Assembly (NCBI RefSeq): GCF_003033885.1
Contig: NZ_CP024081.1
Location: 1,149,897-1,213,896 of the forward strand
Direction: 5' to 3'
DNA: 64,000 nucleotides
From: Pseudomonas rhizophila
GTDB taxonomy: Bacteria; Pseudomonadota; Gammaproteobacteria; Pseudomonadales; Pseudomonadaceae
This document shows, one piece after another, positions 8,520-16,549 of the stretch. Numbering within the stretch: the first letter of the stretch is position 1; every line of letters begins with the position of its first letter. The notes under the pieces were generated by a model, which worked only from the letters and a program-made list of their open reading frames with translations, made no database searches and was not told the DNA's origin. Position numbers and translations under genes: made by a program.

Positions 8520-10355
8520 ATGCAACGCTTATTGTTATCCCTGTTTATCTGCCTGGGGCTGGTGCTTCCAGCCACGGCCAATGCTTGGTGGCAGGACGAC
8601 TGGCACTACCGCAAACAGATTTCCGTGGACACCACGCCCCAAGGCGCGGCGATCAGCCAGGCCCTGGGCCGCACCGCATTGCTGGTACGCCTGCACACCG
8701 GCAACTTCACCTTCGACGGTGTCAAGGATGATGGCTCGGACCTGCGTTTTGTCAGTGCCGATGACAAGACCGTGCTCAATCACCAGATCGAAAGCTTCGA
8801 CCCGTTGATGGGGATGGCCTTGATCTGGGTCGATGTACCGAACGTGGAGGGTGGCCAGCGTCAGGATCTGTGGATGTACTACGGCAACCAGAAGGCGCCG
8901 GCCACCGGCAGCGGCCAATTGACCTTCGACCCGGATTACACCGCTCTTTACCACTTCGATGGCACCACCGGTGTACCGCCCCGGGATGCCACGGCGTATG
9001 GCAACAATGCCCAGGGCGCCGCTGGCACCAGCATCGATGGCGTGATCGGTCGTGCCTTGCAATTCAACGGCCAGCCGCTGCTGTTGCCGGCCAGCCCTTC
9101 ATTGCAGCACAGCACCGGCGCGGCGTTCACATTCAGCGCCTGGCTGCGCCAGGATCAGGCCAGCGGTGAGCAAGTGATCCTGGCCCGCCGTGAGGCCGCC
9201 GCCAGCCTGTTGGTGGGGGTGAACCAGGGTGTGCCATTCCTGGACATTGACGGTCAGCGTGCCGTCTCGACTCAACCGTTGAACCCCGGCCAATGGCAAC
9301 ACCTGGCGTTGACCGCCTCGGGCGACCGGGTCGTGCTGTACGTCAACGGTCGTGAAACCGCGAGCCTGGCGGTGGCGATGCCGGCGTTCAATTCGCCGAT
9401 GGCCCTGGGGGCCGATCTTTCTACGGGGCTTGCCTCCGACCCTTCAACTGATCTTCCCACCGGGGCTTTCGTGCCGTTCAGCGGGGCCATGGACGAGGTG
9501 CGGCTGTCCAAGGTCGCCCGTGCGGCGCCGTTGCTGTTGGCTGATGCCAATGCCCAGGGCGCCGAATCAAAACTGGTGGCCTACGGGGTCGATGAAGAGC
9601 AGTCCGGCTTCGGTTTCGGCAGCCTGGGTTTCCTGCTCAACGCTGTGCCGCTGGACGCCTGGGTGATCATCGCGGTGCTGGTGCTGATGATGTTCCAGTC
9701 GTGGGTCATCATGATCCGCAAGAACCGCATGGTCAGCCGCCTCAGTGCCGCCAACGAAGCCTTCCGTGAGCAGTTCGCCACGATCGGCACGCGCCTGGAA
9801 ATGTTCGCCGACGATCAGGACCTCGCCCAGCGCCTGCAACATTCGTCCCTGTGGCGGTTGTACCTGGTGGCGGTCAAGGAGATCCGCACCCGTCGCGAGC
9901 AGGGCGCCGATACCTCGTCGGTGTCGGCCGCCACCATCGAAGCGATCCGCTGCTCCATGGACGGTGTGCGCACCCGGGAAAACCAGCAACTGAGCTCGAA
10001 ACTCTCGACCCTCTCCAACGCCATCGCCGGCGGGCCGTACATCGGCCTGCTCGGCACGGTGCTGGGGATCATGGTGGTGTTCCTCGGCACGGCCATGGCC
10101 GGTGACGTGAACATCAACGCCATTGCCCCGGGCATGGCCGCAGCCTTGCTCGCCACTGCCATGGGCTTGTTCGTCGCGATCCCTGCGTTGTTTGGCTACA
10201 ACCGGCTGATCACCCGCAACAAGGAAGTCAGCGCCGACATGCGGGTGTTCGTCGACGAGTTCATCACGCGCCTGGCGGAGATGCACGGCGAAGGTCAGTC
10301 CGGTGAAGCGGCGCATCGCCGTGACCATCACGTTCAATCGCCCGTACCGGCCTGA
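8520..10355 (+). CDS. exbB: ExbB/TolQ-type proton channel fused to DUF2341 and LamG-like domains
   Basis: 611 residues. A signal peptide (1-22, ending ATANA) is followed by a DUF2341-like beta domain (about 25-125), a LamG/concanavalin-like domain (about 140-330, with FSAWLRQ, WQHLALT and GAMDEVRLS), a transmembrane helix (about 378-400), a cytoplasmic helical region and the MotA/TolQ/ExbB domain with two more helices (about 505-527, GPYIGLLGTVLGIMVVF, and 538-560). Classical ExbB is about 240 residues and lacks the periplasmic front. AGGAG lies 8 nt before ATG 8520; ATG 8514 is too close to it. It should form the proton channel with the ExbD encoded 11 bp downstream and energise the local TonB. 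The LamG front could bind polysaccharide or the exoprotein; that is inference. Confidence 0.9.
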   Translation: MQRLLLSLFICLGLVLPATANAWWQDDWHYRKQISVDTTPQGAAISQALGRTALLVRLHTGNFTFDGVKDDGSDLRFVSADDKTVLNHQIESFDPLMGMALIWVDVPNVEGGQRQDLWMYYGNQKAPATGSGQLTFDPDYTALYHFDGTTGVPPRDATAYGNNAQGAAGTSIDGVIGRALQFNGQPLLLPASPSLQHSTGAAFTFSAWLRQDQASGEQVILARREAAASLLVGVNQGVPFLDIDGQRAVSTQPLNPGQWQHLALTASGDRVVLYVNGRETASLAVAMPAFNSPMALGADLSTGLASDPSTDLPTGAFVPFSGAMDEVRLSKVARAAPLLLADANAQGAESKLVAYGVDEEQSGFGFGSLGFLLNAVPLDAWVIIAVLVLMMFQSWVIMIRKNRMVSRLSAANEAFREQFATIGTRLEMFADDQDLAQRLQHSSLWRLYLVAVKEIRTRREQGADTSSVSAATIEAIRCSMDGVRTRENQQLSSKLSTLSNAIAGGPYIGLLGTVLGIMVVFLGTAMAGDVNINAIAPGMAAALLATAMGLFVAIPALFGYNRLITRNKEVSADMRVFVDEFITRLAEMHGEGQSGEAAHRRDHHVQSPVPA

Positions 10356-10366
10356 GGAGCGCAGTC

Positions 10367-10792
10367 ATGGCTAGCGTAAACGCTTCACACGATGACGACG
10401 ATGACGCCGCAGTGGACAGCATCAACATCACGCCGTTGGTGGACGTGCTCATGGTGGTGTTGGTGATGTTCATCCTCACCGCTACGGCGCAGGTGTCGGG
10501 TATTCAGATCAACCTGCCCAAGGCCAGCGCCTCGGTGTCGTTGTCCGAAGCCAAGACCAAGGCCATTTCGGTGAACGACGGCGGGCAGGTGTTCCTTGAT
10601 GCCTACCCGGTGACTCTGGGCGAGCTGGAGGAGCGTCTGCGTATCGAAAAAGCCCAGAGCCCGGATTTTCCGGTGATCGTGCGCGGCGACGCCACGGTGC
10701 AGTACCAGAAAGTCATCGAAGTGCTGGATCTGTTGCGGCGCCTGGAATTGTCACAGGTCGGTCTCGTGACCGGCAAACCGAGCCAGGGCTGA
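10367..10792 (+). CDS. exbD: ExbD/TolR-type proton-channel subunit
   Basis: 141 residues. After a short Asp-rich cytoplasmic start comes one transmembrane helix with the family motif NITPLVDVLMVVLVMF; Asp26 is the expected proton-carrying residue. The periplasmic domain follows, with VIRGDATVQYQKVIEVLD typical of ExbD/TolR. GAGGAG lies before ATG 10367, and the gene sits between the exbB-like and tonB-like genes (11-bp and 2-bp gaps). It works with them to couple the proton gradient to outer-membrane transport. Confidence 0.94.
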   Translation: MASVNASHDDDDDAAVDSINITPLVDVLMVVLVMFILTATAQVSGIQINLPKASASVSLSEAKTKAISVNDGGQVFLDAYPVTLGELEERLRIEKAQSPDFPVIVRGDATVQYQKVIEVLDLLRRLELSQVGLVTGKPSQG

Positions 10793-10794
10793 CC

Positions 10795-11499
10795 ATGACC
10801 GCCAAACTTCCCATCAACCCGCCCCCGGTGAAGAACGCGCCGCTGCGCCTGTTCAAGTGGGCCGCCGCCCTGGTGCTGGGTGGCGTGGTGGCCTGGCTGC
10901 TGTGGCAATGGGCCAACGACATGAGTGGCGTGCGCCGTGAAGCGCCAAAGGTGCCAACCATTATTCCGCTGCCACCGCCGCCCCCGCCGCCGCCGGAAAA
11001 ACCCAAGGAACCGGAGCCCCAGGTCGAGGAGAAAGTGGTCGAGCCAGAACCGACCCCGGAGCCCGAGGAGATCAAGCCCGAAGAAGAAGCGCCGCCGTCA
11101 CCGGTGGATGACCTGGAGAACCCCATGCAAATGGACGGTGATGCCCAGGCCGGCAACGACGCGTTCAACATCGGTGCGGGCAAGGGCGGTGGCATGGCCG
11201 GGGCTGGAGGCGGGCGCCTGGGTAACGGCACCTACAGCCAGTTCCTGGCGTTCACCTTCCAGCGCTTGCTTCGGGAAAACCCCGAACTGCGCAGCCTGGC
11301 CTTCTCACTGCAGGCCGACGTCTGGCTGAGCGCCGTGGGCGAGATCACCCGGGTCGAGCTGGTCAAGTCCAGCGGCAACGGGCAAGTGGATGAACAAGTC
11401 ATCACCGCCTTGCGCAGCGCTCCCCCTCTGAGTGAGCGGCCACCGGCCTCCCTGACTTTGCCCGTGCGCCTGTCCTTGCAGGGACGGCGTCCGGGTTAA
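10795..11499 (+). CDS. tonB: TonB-family energy transducer
   Basis: 234 residues. It has one N-terminal transmembrane helix (about 20-40), a Pro/Glu/Lys-rich periplasmic spacer with eight consecutive prolines, a Gly-rich linker, and a C-terminal TonB domain (about 145-230) that includes VWLSAVGEITRVELVKSSGN. It starts 2 bp after exbD, so it is the private transducer of this ExbB-ExbD pair. Its outer-membrane client is unknown: the TpsB next door is not a TonB-dependent receptor, so either TPS export is energised here in an unusual way or the porin downstream is involved. P. aeruginosa has a TonB at the same position (recalled as tonB4). Confidence 0.9.
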   Translation: MTAKLPINPPPVKNAPLRLFKWAAALVLGGVVAWLLWQWANDMSGVRREAPKVPTIIPLPPPPPPPPEKPKEPEPQVEEKVVEPEPTPEPEEIKPEEEAPPSPVDDLENPMQMDGDAQAGNDAFNIGAGKGGGMAGAGGGRLGNGTYSQFLAFTFQRLLRENPELRSLAFSLQADVWLSAVGEITRVELVKSSGNGQVDEQVITALRSAPPLSERPPASLTLPVRLSLQGRRPG

Positions 11500-11538
11500 C
11501 CGAATATTTGAAAGTTTGCCAACAGGAGTTGTGTGCAG

Positions 11539-13230
11539 ATGATTTCCAATGTGAATCGATTGTCTTGGGCAATCGGCCTGGTTGTATTGAGCCTGGCCGG
11601 GCACGCGGCCGCCGCCCCGGCGCCGTCGGAAAACGCCACGATCAATCTGATCCGCCTGCTGGTACAGCAGGGCGTGTTGAAGCAGGACCAGGCCGATGGC
11701 TTGATCGCCCAGGCCGAACGGGAAGCCGTGCAGGCCCGCCAGGCGGCCACGGCGGTCGTCGCAACACCGGCCGGCGCACCGGGGGATGTGCGGGTGCAAT
11801 ACGTGCCAAACATCGTGCGCGAGCAGATCCGCGATCAGGTCAAGGCTGAAGTGATGGCCACCGCCAAGCAGGAAAACTGGGCTCAACCCAACACCTTTCC
11901 GGATTGGGTCTCGCGGATCAGTTTTGATGGCGACATTCGTCTGCGCGATGAGTCACGCTACTACTCGGGTACCAACAGCAACGAAATCGTCGACTTCGCC
12001 CGGCTCAATGACCGAGGACCGTACGACGTCAACCCCAACAGCAGCTCCAGTCTGCCGCCGTTGCTCAACACTCGCGAAGACCGGGAAAACCTGTTCCGCC
12101 TGCGCGCACGCCTGGGCATGAAGGCGGTGATCGCTCCGCAATGGACCGCCGGCATTCGCATCGGCACCGGCTCGGACAACAACCCGGTGTCCACCACCCA
12201 GACCCTGGGCGGCGGTTTCGGCAAGAAGGACATCTGGCTCGACCAGGGTTACCTGACCTGGAAACCCTCGGACGACTTGACCCTGACCGGCGGGCGAATC
12301 GCCAATCCGTTTTACTCCACCGACCTGTTGTATTCCGGTGACCTGAATTTTGATGGGGTGGCGGCGATTTTCAACCGCAAGCTCAATCAGGACTGGGGCC
12401 TGTTCGGCACCGTCGGTGCGTTCCCGGTGGAGTACACCAACGACACCAGCACCAGCAACGGTTCCGACAAAGAGGAGAGCGACAACAAGTGGTTGTACGG
12501 GGCGCAGCTGGGGGCCAATTGGGCGATCAACGACAGCAACCGCGTCAAGGGCGCGCTGGCCTATTACCGCTTCGACGATATCGAAGGCCAGCGCTCCTCG
12601 CCGTGCGAGCCGTGGGCCGGTGACCCGGGTTGCGACAGCGATGGTTCGCGCGTGGCGTTCATGCAGAAGGGCAACACGGTGTTCCTGCTACGGGACATCA
12701 CGCCCAATCCTCTCAACCCGTCCACCACGCCACAGCCGCAGTATGTCGGCCTGGCCTCGGAGTTCAACCTGCTGGACCTGAATCTGCAGTGGGACACCGA
12801 TCTGCCGCAAGACCTGAAACTGCGCAGCCAGGCCAACTACGTGCATAACCTGGGCTACGACGAAGGCGAGATGCGCAAGCGCTCCGAAGGGCAGTTCGCC
12901 AACAACCTGGACGAAAACGGTGAGGTGGAAAGCGGCGCCAACGCCTGGATGCTCCAGTTCACCTTGGGCAACTCACTGGAACTCAAGCGCCAGGGCGACT
13001 GGAACCTGTTCGCCGGCTACAAGTACATCCAGCCGGATGCCTTGCCGGACGGTTTCAACGATTCGTCGTTTCACCTGGGTGGCACCAATGCCAAAGGTTA
13101 CTTCCTGGGCGGCAACTACGGTCTGGCAAGCAACGTCTTCGCCACCGGTCGCTGGCTGAGTTCCGAAGCGGTGTACGGCGCGCCGTATGACATCGATGTC
13201 TTGCAGCTTGAAATCAACACGCGCTTCTAA
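11539..13230 (+). CDS. Putative porin (Porin_5-like beta-barrel)
   Basis: 563 residues with a clear signal peptide (cut near AAAAPAP). A short helical segment after it (INLIRLLVQQGVLKQDQADG) resembles the N-terminal anchor of 'putative porin' proteins. The rest alternates short beta strands with acidic loops and ends in EINTRF, a C-terminal Phe as in outer-membrane barrels. ATG 11539 lies 10 nt after AGGAG; the in-frame GTG at 11533 is 4 nt from it and is possible. It lies 39 bp after the tonB gene, so it is probably in the same operon. Its role could be passive diffusion or a partner of the exoprotein; nothing in the sequence decides. Confidence 0.85.
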   Translation: MISNVNRLSWAIGLVVLSLAGHAAAAPAPSENATINLIRLLVQQGVLKQDQADGLIAQAEREAVQARQAATAVVATPAGAPGDVRVQYVPNIVREQIRDQVKAEVMATAKQENWAQPNTFPDWVSRISFDGDIRLRDESRYYSGTNSNEIVDFARLNDRGPYDVNPNSSSSLPPLLNTREDRENLFRLRARLGMKAVIAPQWTAGIRIGTGSDNNPVSTTQTLGGGFGKKDIWLDQGYLTWKPSDDLTLTGGRIANPFYSTDLLYSGDLNFDGVAAIFNRKLNQDWGLFGTVGAFPVEYTNDTSTSNGSDKEESDNKWLYGAQLGANWAINDSNRVKGALAYYRFDDIEGQRSSPCEPWAGDPGCDSDGSRVAFMQKGNTVFLLRDITPNPLNPSTTPQPQYVGLASEFNLLDLNLQWDTDLPQDLKLRSQANYVHNLGYDEGEMRKRSEGQFANNLDENGEVESGANAWMLQFTLGNSLELKRQGDWNLFAGYKYIQPDALPDGFNDSSFHLGGTNAKGYFLGGNYGLASNVFATGRWLSSEAVYGAPYDIDVLQLEINTRF

Positions 13231-13245
13231 GCGCAGGGAGGCCTC

Positions 13246-13893
13246 ATGAAAAGGCGAGCCATGAACCATTGTCCGGTAGCGTTGCTGGTGCTGGGCCTGC
13301 TGTTAAGCGGCACGGCCCGCGGCGAAGGAATGGAAGAACGCCTGCGGGCGCAATTGCGCAGCACCACCGCGCAGTTGCAAACCTTGCAGAGTGAACAGGC
13401 CCAGGCCAGCGCCGCCCGGCAGGCGGCGCAAGACCAGGCCCGGCAAGCCCAGGAGCAGATCAAGCAATTGACCGCGCAGTTGAGCAAGGCCCAGGCCCTG
13501 AACGAGCAATTGGCCGGGCACGAGCAGAGCCTGCGCAGCCAGGCCCAGGCCCAGGTGGCGGCCAGCAACGACCAGATCGGCAAGTTCAAGAAAGCCTATG
13601 ACGAATTGCTGGTCCTGGCCCGTGGCAAGGAAGCCGAACGTGCTCGTCTGGAAGCTCAACTGAGTGAGCGTGACACACAAGTGCAGCAATGTTCGGTCAA
13701 GAATCAGCAGATGTACGAAGTCGCCAAGACGCTGCTCCACGCCTACGAAACCATTGACGTCACCGACGTCATGAAAATCCGCCAGCCCTTCGCCGCCAAG
13801 ACCCGGGTGCGTTTCGAAGAGCTGGCCCAGGGCTTTGGCGATGACCTCTACAAGAACCGTTTCGATGCGCCCCAGGCCTCGATCACCCATTGA
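13246..13893 (+). CDS. Exported coiled-coil protein of unknown function
   Basis: 215 residues. A signal peptide (MKRRAMNHCPVALLVLGLLL, cut near ARG-EGM) is followed by a long Gln/Ala-rich coiled coil (about residues 30-150, with heptads such as QTLQSEQ and LTAQLSKAQALNEQLAG), then a small globular end with a single Cys. GGGAGG precedes ATG 13246, 15 bp after the porin. I do not recognise a named family. As part of the TPS/TonB operon it is likely a periplasmic spacer or chaperone; the similarity to 'DNA repair' ATPase coiled coils in databases would be only compositional. Confidence 0.82.
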   Translation: MKRRAMNHCPVALLVLGLLLSGTARGEGMEERLRAQLRSTTAQLQTLQSEQAQASAARQAAQDQARQAQEQIKQLTAQLSKAQALNEQLAGHEQSLRSQAQAQVAASNDQIGKFKKAYDELLVLARGKEAERARLEAQLSERDTQVQQCSVKNQQMYEVAKTLLHAYETIDVTDVMKIRQPFAAKTRVRFEELAQGFGDDLYKNRFDAPQASITH

Positions 13894-13914
13894 TAGCGCA
13901 AGGAAGAGTCGACC

Positions 13915-14394
13915 ATGACTTCATTGATTGAACACGTCAGCCCAACGTCCCTGACCGAGCTGTTGCAAGCCGCCGGGTACCGGGTCAACGAAACGGAACA
14001 GAACGGCATCGTGCAACTGCTTAGCGCCAGCCAGGGCATCGGTTATGCGGTGCGCTTCGGCAACCTGTCGGCCGCGCCTGATCAGTATCTGGACTTCACC
14101 TTCAGTTGCGCCTTGCGGGTACAGGGTGAGTTGCCGGCCGGTCTGGCCGAGCTATGGAACGCTTCGCGGCGTTTTGCAAGGTTGTCGGTGCAGGGCGAGT
14201 TTCTGGTGATGGAAATGGATGTCGTGGTCGCCGCAGGTGTCAGCGCAGATCACTTGCGCAGCAACCTGGAATTGTGGGATCGCCTGTTGCAGGAGTTCAT
14301 CGTTTATCTGCGCGAGTACAGCCAGAACGCGGCACGGATGCAGCCCCAGGTTGAACCCGCCGAGCAGCCGTTGGAGGAGGCCACCGCATCGTGA
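13915..14394 (+). CDS. YbjN-like small cytoplasmic protein
   Basis: 159 residues, no signal peptide or membrane segment. The fold pattern (LTELLQAAGYRVNE, a beta meander, then VVVAAGVSADHLRSNLELWDRLLQEF) resembles YbjN-domain/type III chaperone-like proteins. It starts 21 bp after the coiled-coil gene and its stop overlaps the next start (GTGA), so it is co-translated with the isomerase gene. Its role is unknown; a chaperone-like or sensory-partner role is only a guess from the fold. Confidence 0.78.
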   Translation: MTSLIEHVSPTSLTELLQAAGYRVNETEQNGIVQLLSASQGIGYAVRFGNLSAAPDQYLDFTFSCALRVQGELPAGLAELWNASRRFARLSVQGEFLVMEMDVVVAAGVSADHLRSNLELWDRLLQEFIVYLREYSQNAARMQPQVEPAEQPLEEATAS

Positions 14395-15335
14395 AAAAAC
14401 CGACCTTTGTTATCAGCGCCGCCGCGTTGGGCCTGGTCGCCGTGGCTGTTGTGCTTGGCCTGAGGCCGGGCAGCGATCCGGTAGCGGCGGTGCAGACCGT
14501 CACAGTTGCCTCGGCCGATTCGCCGAGTCTGGCCCGCTTGGGCAACCAGCAAGTCAGCCCGCAAGAACTCAAAGTGTTGCTGTCAGCGCTGGCGCCGGAA
14601 GTTCGTCAGCAGATGCTCGGTAACCGAGCGGTCCTGGAGGGTTGGATCCGTACGCGGCTGGCGGAAAAAGCCGTGCTGGAACAGGCCGATGCCCAGGGCT
14701 GGCGTCAGCGCCCGGAGGTGGAACGCCAGACCCGGGCGGCGGCTGAGCAGATTGTGTTTCGTGATTACTTGCAGTCGGTTAGTCAGGTGCCGGCCGAGTA
14801 TCCCAGTGAGGAGGAATTGCAGCAGGCTTACGAGGCAGGGAAAGCCAACTGGGCAGTGCCGGCGCTGTACCGGGTCAGCCAGATATTCCTGGCCGCGACC
14901 GAGCCGCAAACAATGGAGGCGACGCGCCGCAGAGCTGTCGAGTTGAGCCAGAAAGCCCAGGCGTCGCCGGCAGAGTTCGCCGCCCTGGCGACCCGGTTTT
15001 CCCAGGATCGCACCAGTGCCGAGCGCGGTGGCGACAGTGGCCTGCAACCGTTGCAGCAACTGGTGCCGCCAGTGCGTGAGGCTGTGGCGCGTTTGAAACT
15101 CGGTGCCGTATCGGACCCGGTGCAGAGCGCGGCGGGCTTCCATGTGATCAAACTCACTGAACAACAGCCGCCCCGGGAAGCAACCCTGGAGGAAGTACGC
15201 GAGCGCCTGACCCAGGCCTTGCGTGCCCAGCGCCAGGAACAGATTGCCAAGGCTTACCTGGACGGCATGCTTGACACCGCGACCCTGAGCATTGATGGCG
15301 CGCAGTTGAGCAAGGTGCTGGAGGAGGCGCGTTAA
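14391..15335 (+). CDS. Membrane-anchored parvulin-type peptidyl-prolyl isomerase
   Basis: 314 residues with an N-terminal uncleaved helix or signal anchor (residues 5-25). A SurA/PpiD-like helical region follows, then a PpiC/rotamase domain (about 155-260) with the family landmarks YRVSQIFLA, FAALATRFSQD, GGDSGLQPL and GFHVIKLTE. GTG 14391 overlaps the previous stop by 4 bp. It probably assists folding of the giant exoprotein or its barrel in the periplasm, and closes the TPS operon. P. aeruginosa PA0699 is recalled as the equivalent. Confidence 0.9.
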   Translation: MKKPTFVISAAALGLVAVAVVLGLRPGSDPVAAVQTVTVASADSPSLARLGNQQVSPQELKVLLSALAPEVRQQMLGNRAVLEGWIRTRLAEKAVLEQADAQGWRQRPEVERQTRAAAEQIVFRDYLQSVSQVPAEYPSEEELQQAYEAGKANWAVPALYRVSQIFLAATEPQTMEATRRRAVELSQKAQASPAEFAALATRFSQDRTSAERGGDSGLQPLQQLVPPVREAVARLKLGAVSDPVQSAAGFHVIKLTEQQPPREATLEEVRERLTQALRAQRQEQIAKAYLDGMLDTATLSIDGAQLSKVLEEAR

Positions 15336-15355
15336 CCAAGCCCGCACCGAGCTTT

Positions 15356-15488
15356 TGTGGCGAGGGAGCTTGCTCCCGCTGGCTGCGAAGCGGCCCCAAA
15401 AAGCTATATCCAGATTCCCGCTGGAGGACCGCGGCAACCTCATTGGGGCTGCTGCGCAGCCCAGCGGGAGCAAGCTCCCTCGCCACGG
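15356..15488. repeat. Composite inverted REP pair
   Basis: Same long-arm type as at 5973-6107 (TGTGGCGAGGGAGCTTGCTC plus GCTGCGAAGC or GCTGCGCAGC), in inverted orientation. It fills the gap between the isomerase gene and the LysR gene. Confidence 0.8.
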
Positions 15489-15550
15489 GAATTATGCTTG
15501 GCTGGAATGTGCATCAACGCTTATCCCGTACAACCGACAGGGAGTCACCT

Positions 15551-16549
15551 ATGTCATTCATCGAGCCCGCAGGACGCCAGGCTGTCACCGAGTATCGCTC
15601 ACCGTCGCGCATCGCTGAGCCCTGGCTGGTCCAGGCATCCGGCATTTCGCCTCAGGTGGCGCAGTGTTTTCTGGTCAGTGCCCGTTGCGGCTGTTTCATG
15701 CAGGCGGCTCGCAGCCTGAACGTCAAAGCGACCTGGCTGCGCAAGCAGTTGGCGCAGCTGGAGGCGACGCTGCAACGCTCGTTGTTCAGTTTCCAGGGCA
15801 GCGCCTTGACCCTCAGTCGCGAGGGCCGGCAGCTGCAGGCGCGATTGATTGCACAGGTCCACGAAAGCTCAGTGCCGCACAATGATCAACCACGGGTCCG
15901 CCTGGCCGTGGCCGAGTCGATTCTGCACGACATCCTGGGCCGTGACCTGATCTCTTTGCTGCGGCGCAACGCCAGTGTGCGGTTGCAGATCATCACCCTG
16001 GACAGTGAGCTGGCGCTGCAAGCCATCAGTGCCGACCTGGTGCTGTGGTTGAGTGATTCGCACGCCTTGGGACCGGGGCCGAGTTTTCCCACGCAATCAC
16101 CCGAACGACTGGCACGGCTGGACTATGTGCCACACATCGCCAAGCGCTACTCACGCCCGGCTACCCGCCCCGAGTGCCTGGACGACCTGAGCGACTACAT
16201 GCTTGTGCAATGGCAGCCAGACGGTCAGGTGGACAGCTTCGCGCCGTGGAACGCTCTGATGGAGCAACGCCGCGCGGGCGTGGTGCAGGTGCAATCCTAC
16301 GCGTTGATGCTGGAAATGATTCGTTGCAGCGCCTGCATCGGTCTGTTGCCTCAGTACATGAGTGGCTTGGACCGTGGCCTGATCGCGTTGCCGAGGGTAT
16401 TCGAGCACCCGATGCAGCGTCAGTTATGGATGGCCGTGGGCAGTCACGCCCTGGACATGCCGCAAGTGCAGATGCTTGTCGAATTGATTCGGCACACGCT
16501 GGATGAGCGCAAAGAGTGGTTTCAAGTCATCCAGAACGATGCCCTATAA
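15551..16549 (+). CDS. LysR-type transcriptional regulator
   Basis: 332 residues. The N-terminal winged helix-turn-helix is present (AQCFLVSARCGCFMQAARSL, then LRKQLAQLEATLQRSLF), followed by a type-2 periplasmic-binding-like effector domain. AGGGAG lies 6 nt before ATG 15551. The HTH is preceded by an unusually long (~30 residue) N-terminal extension. Position after the isomerase gene matches the LysR gene PA0701 at the end of the equivalent P. aeruginosa region (recalled), so it may act on this locus. Its effector is unknown. Confidence 0.88.
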   Translation: MSFIEPAGRQAVTEYRSPSRIAEPWLVQASGISPQVAQCFLVSARCGCFMQAARSLNVKATWLRKQLAQLEATLQRSLFSFQGSALTLSREGRQLQARLIAQVHESSVPHNDQPRVRLAVAESILHDILGRDLISLLRRNASVRLQIITLDSELALQAISADLVLWLSDSHALGPGPSFPTQSPERLARLDYVPHIAKRYSRPATRPECLDDLSDYMLVQWQPDGQVDSFAPWNALMEQRRAGVVQVQSYALMLEMIRCSACIGLLPQYMSGLDRGLIALPRVFEHPMQRQLWMAVGSHALDMPQVQMLVELIRHTLDERKEWFQVIQNDAL

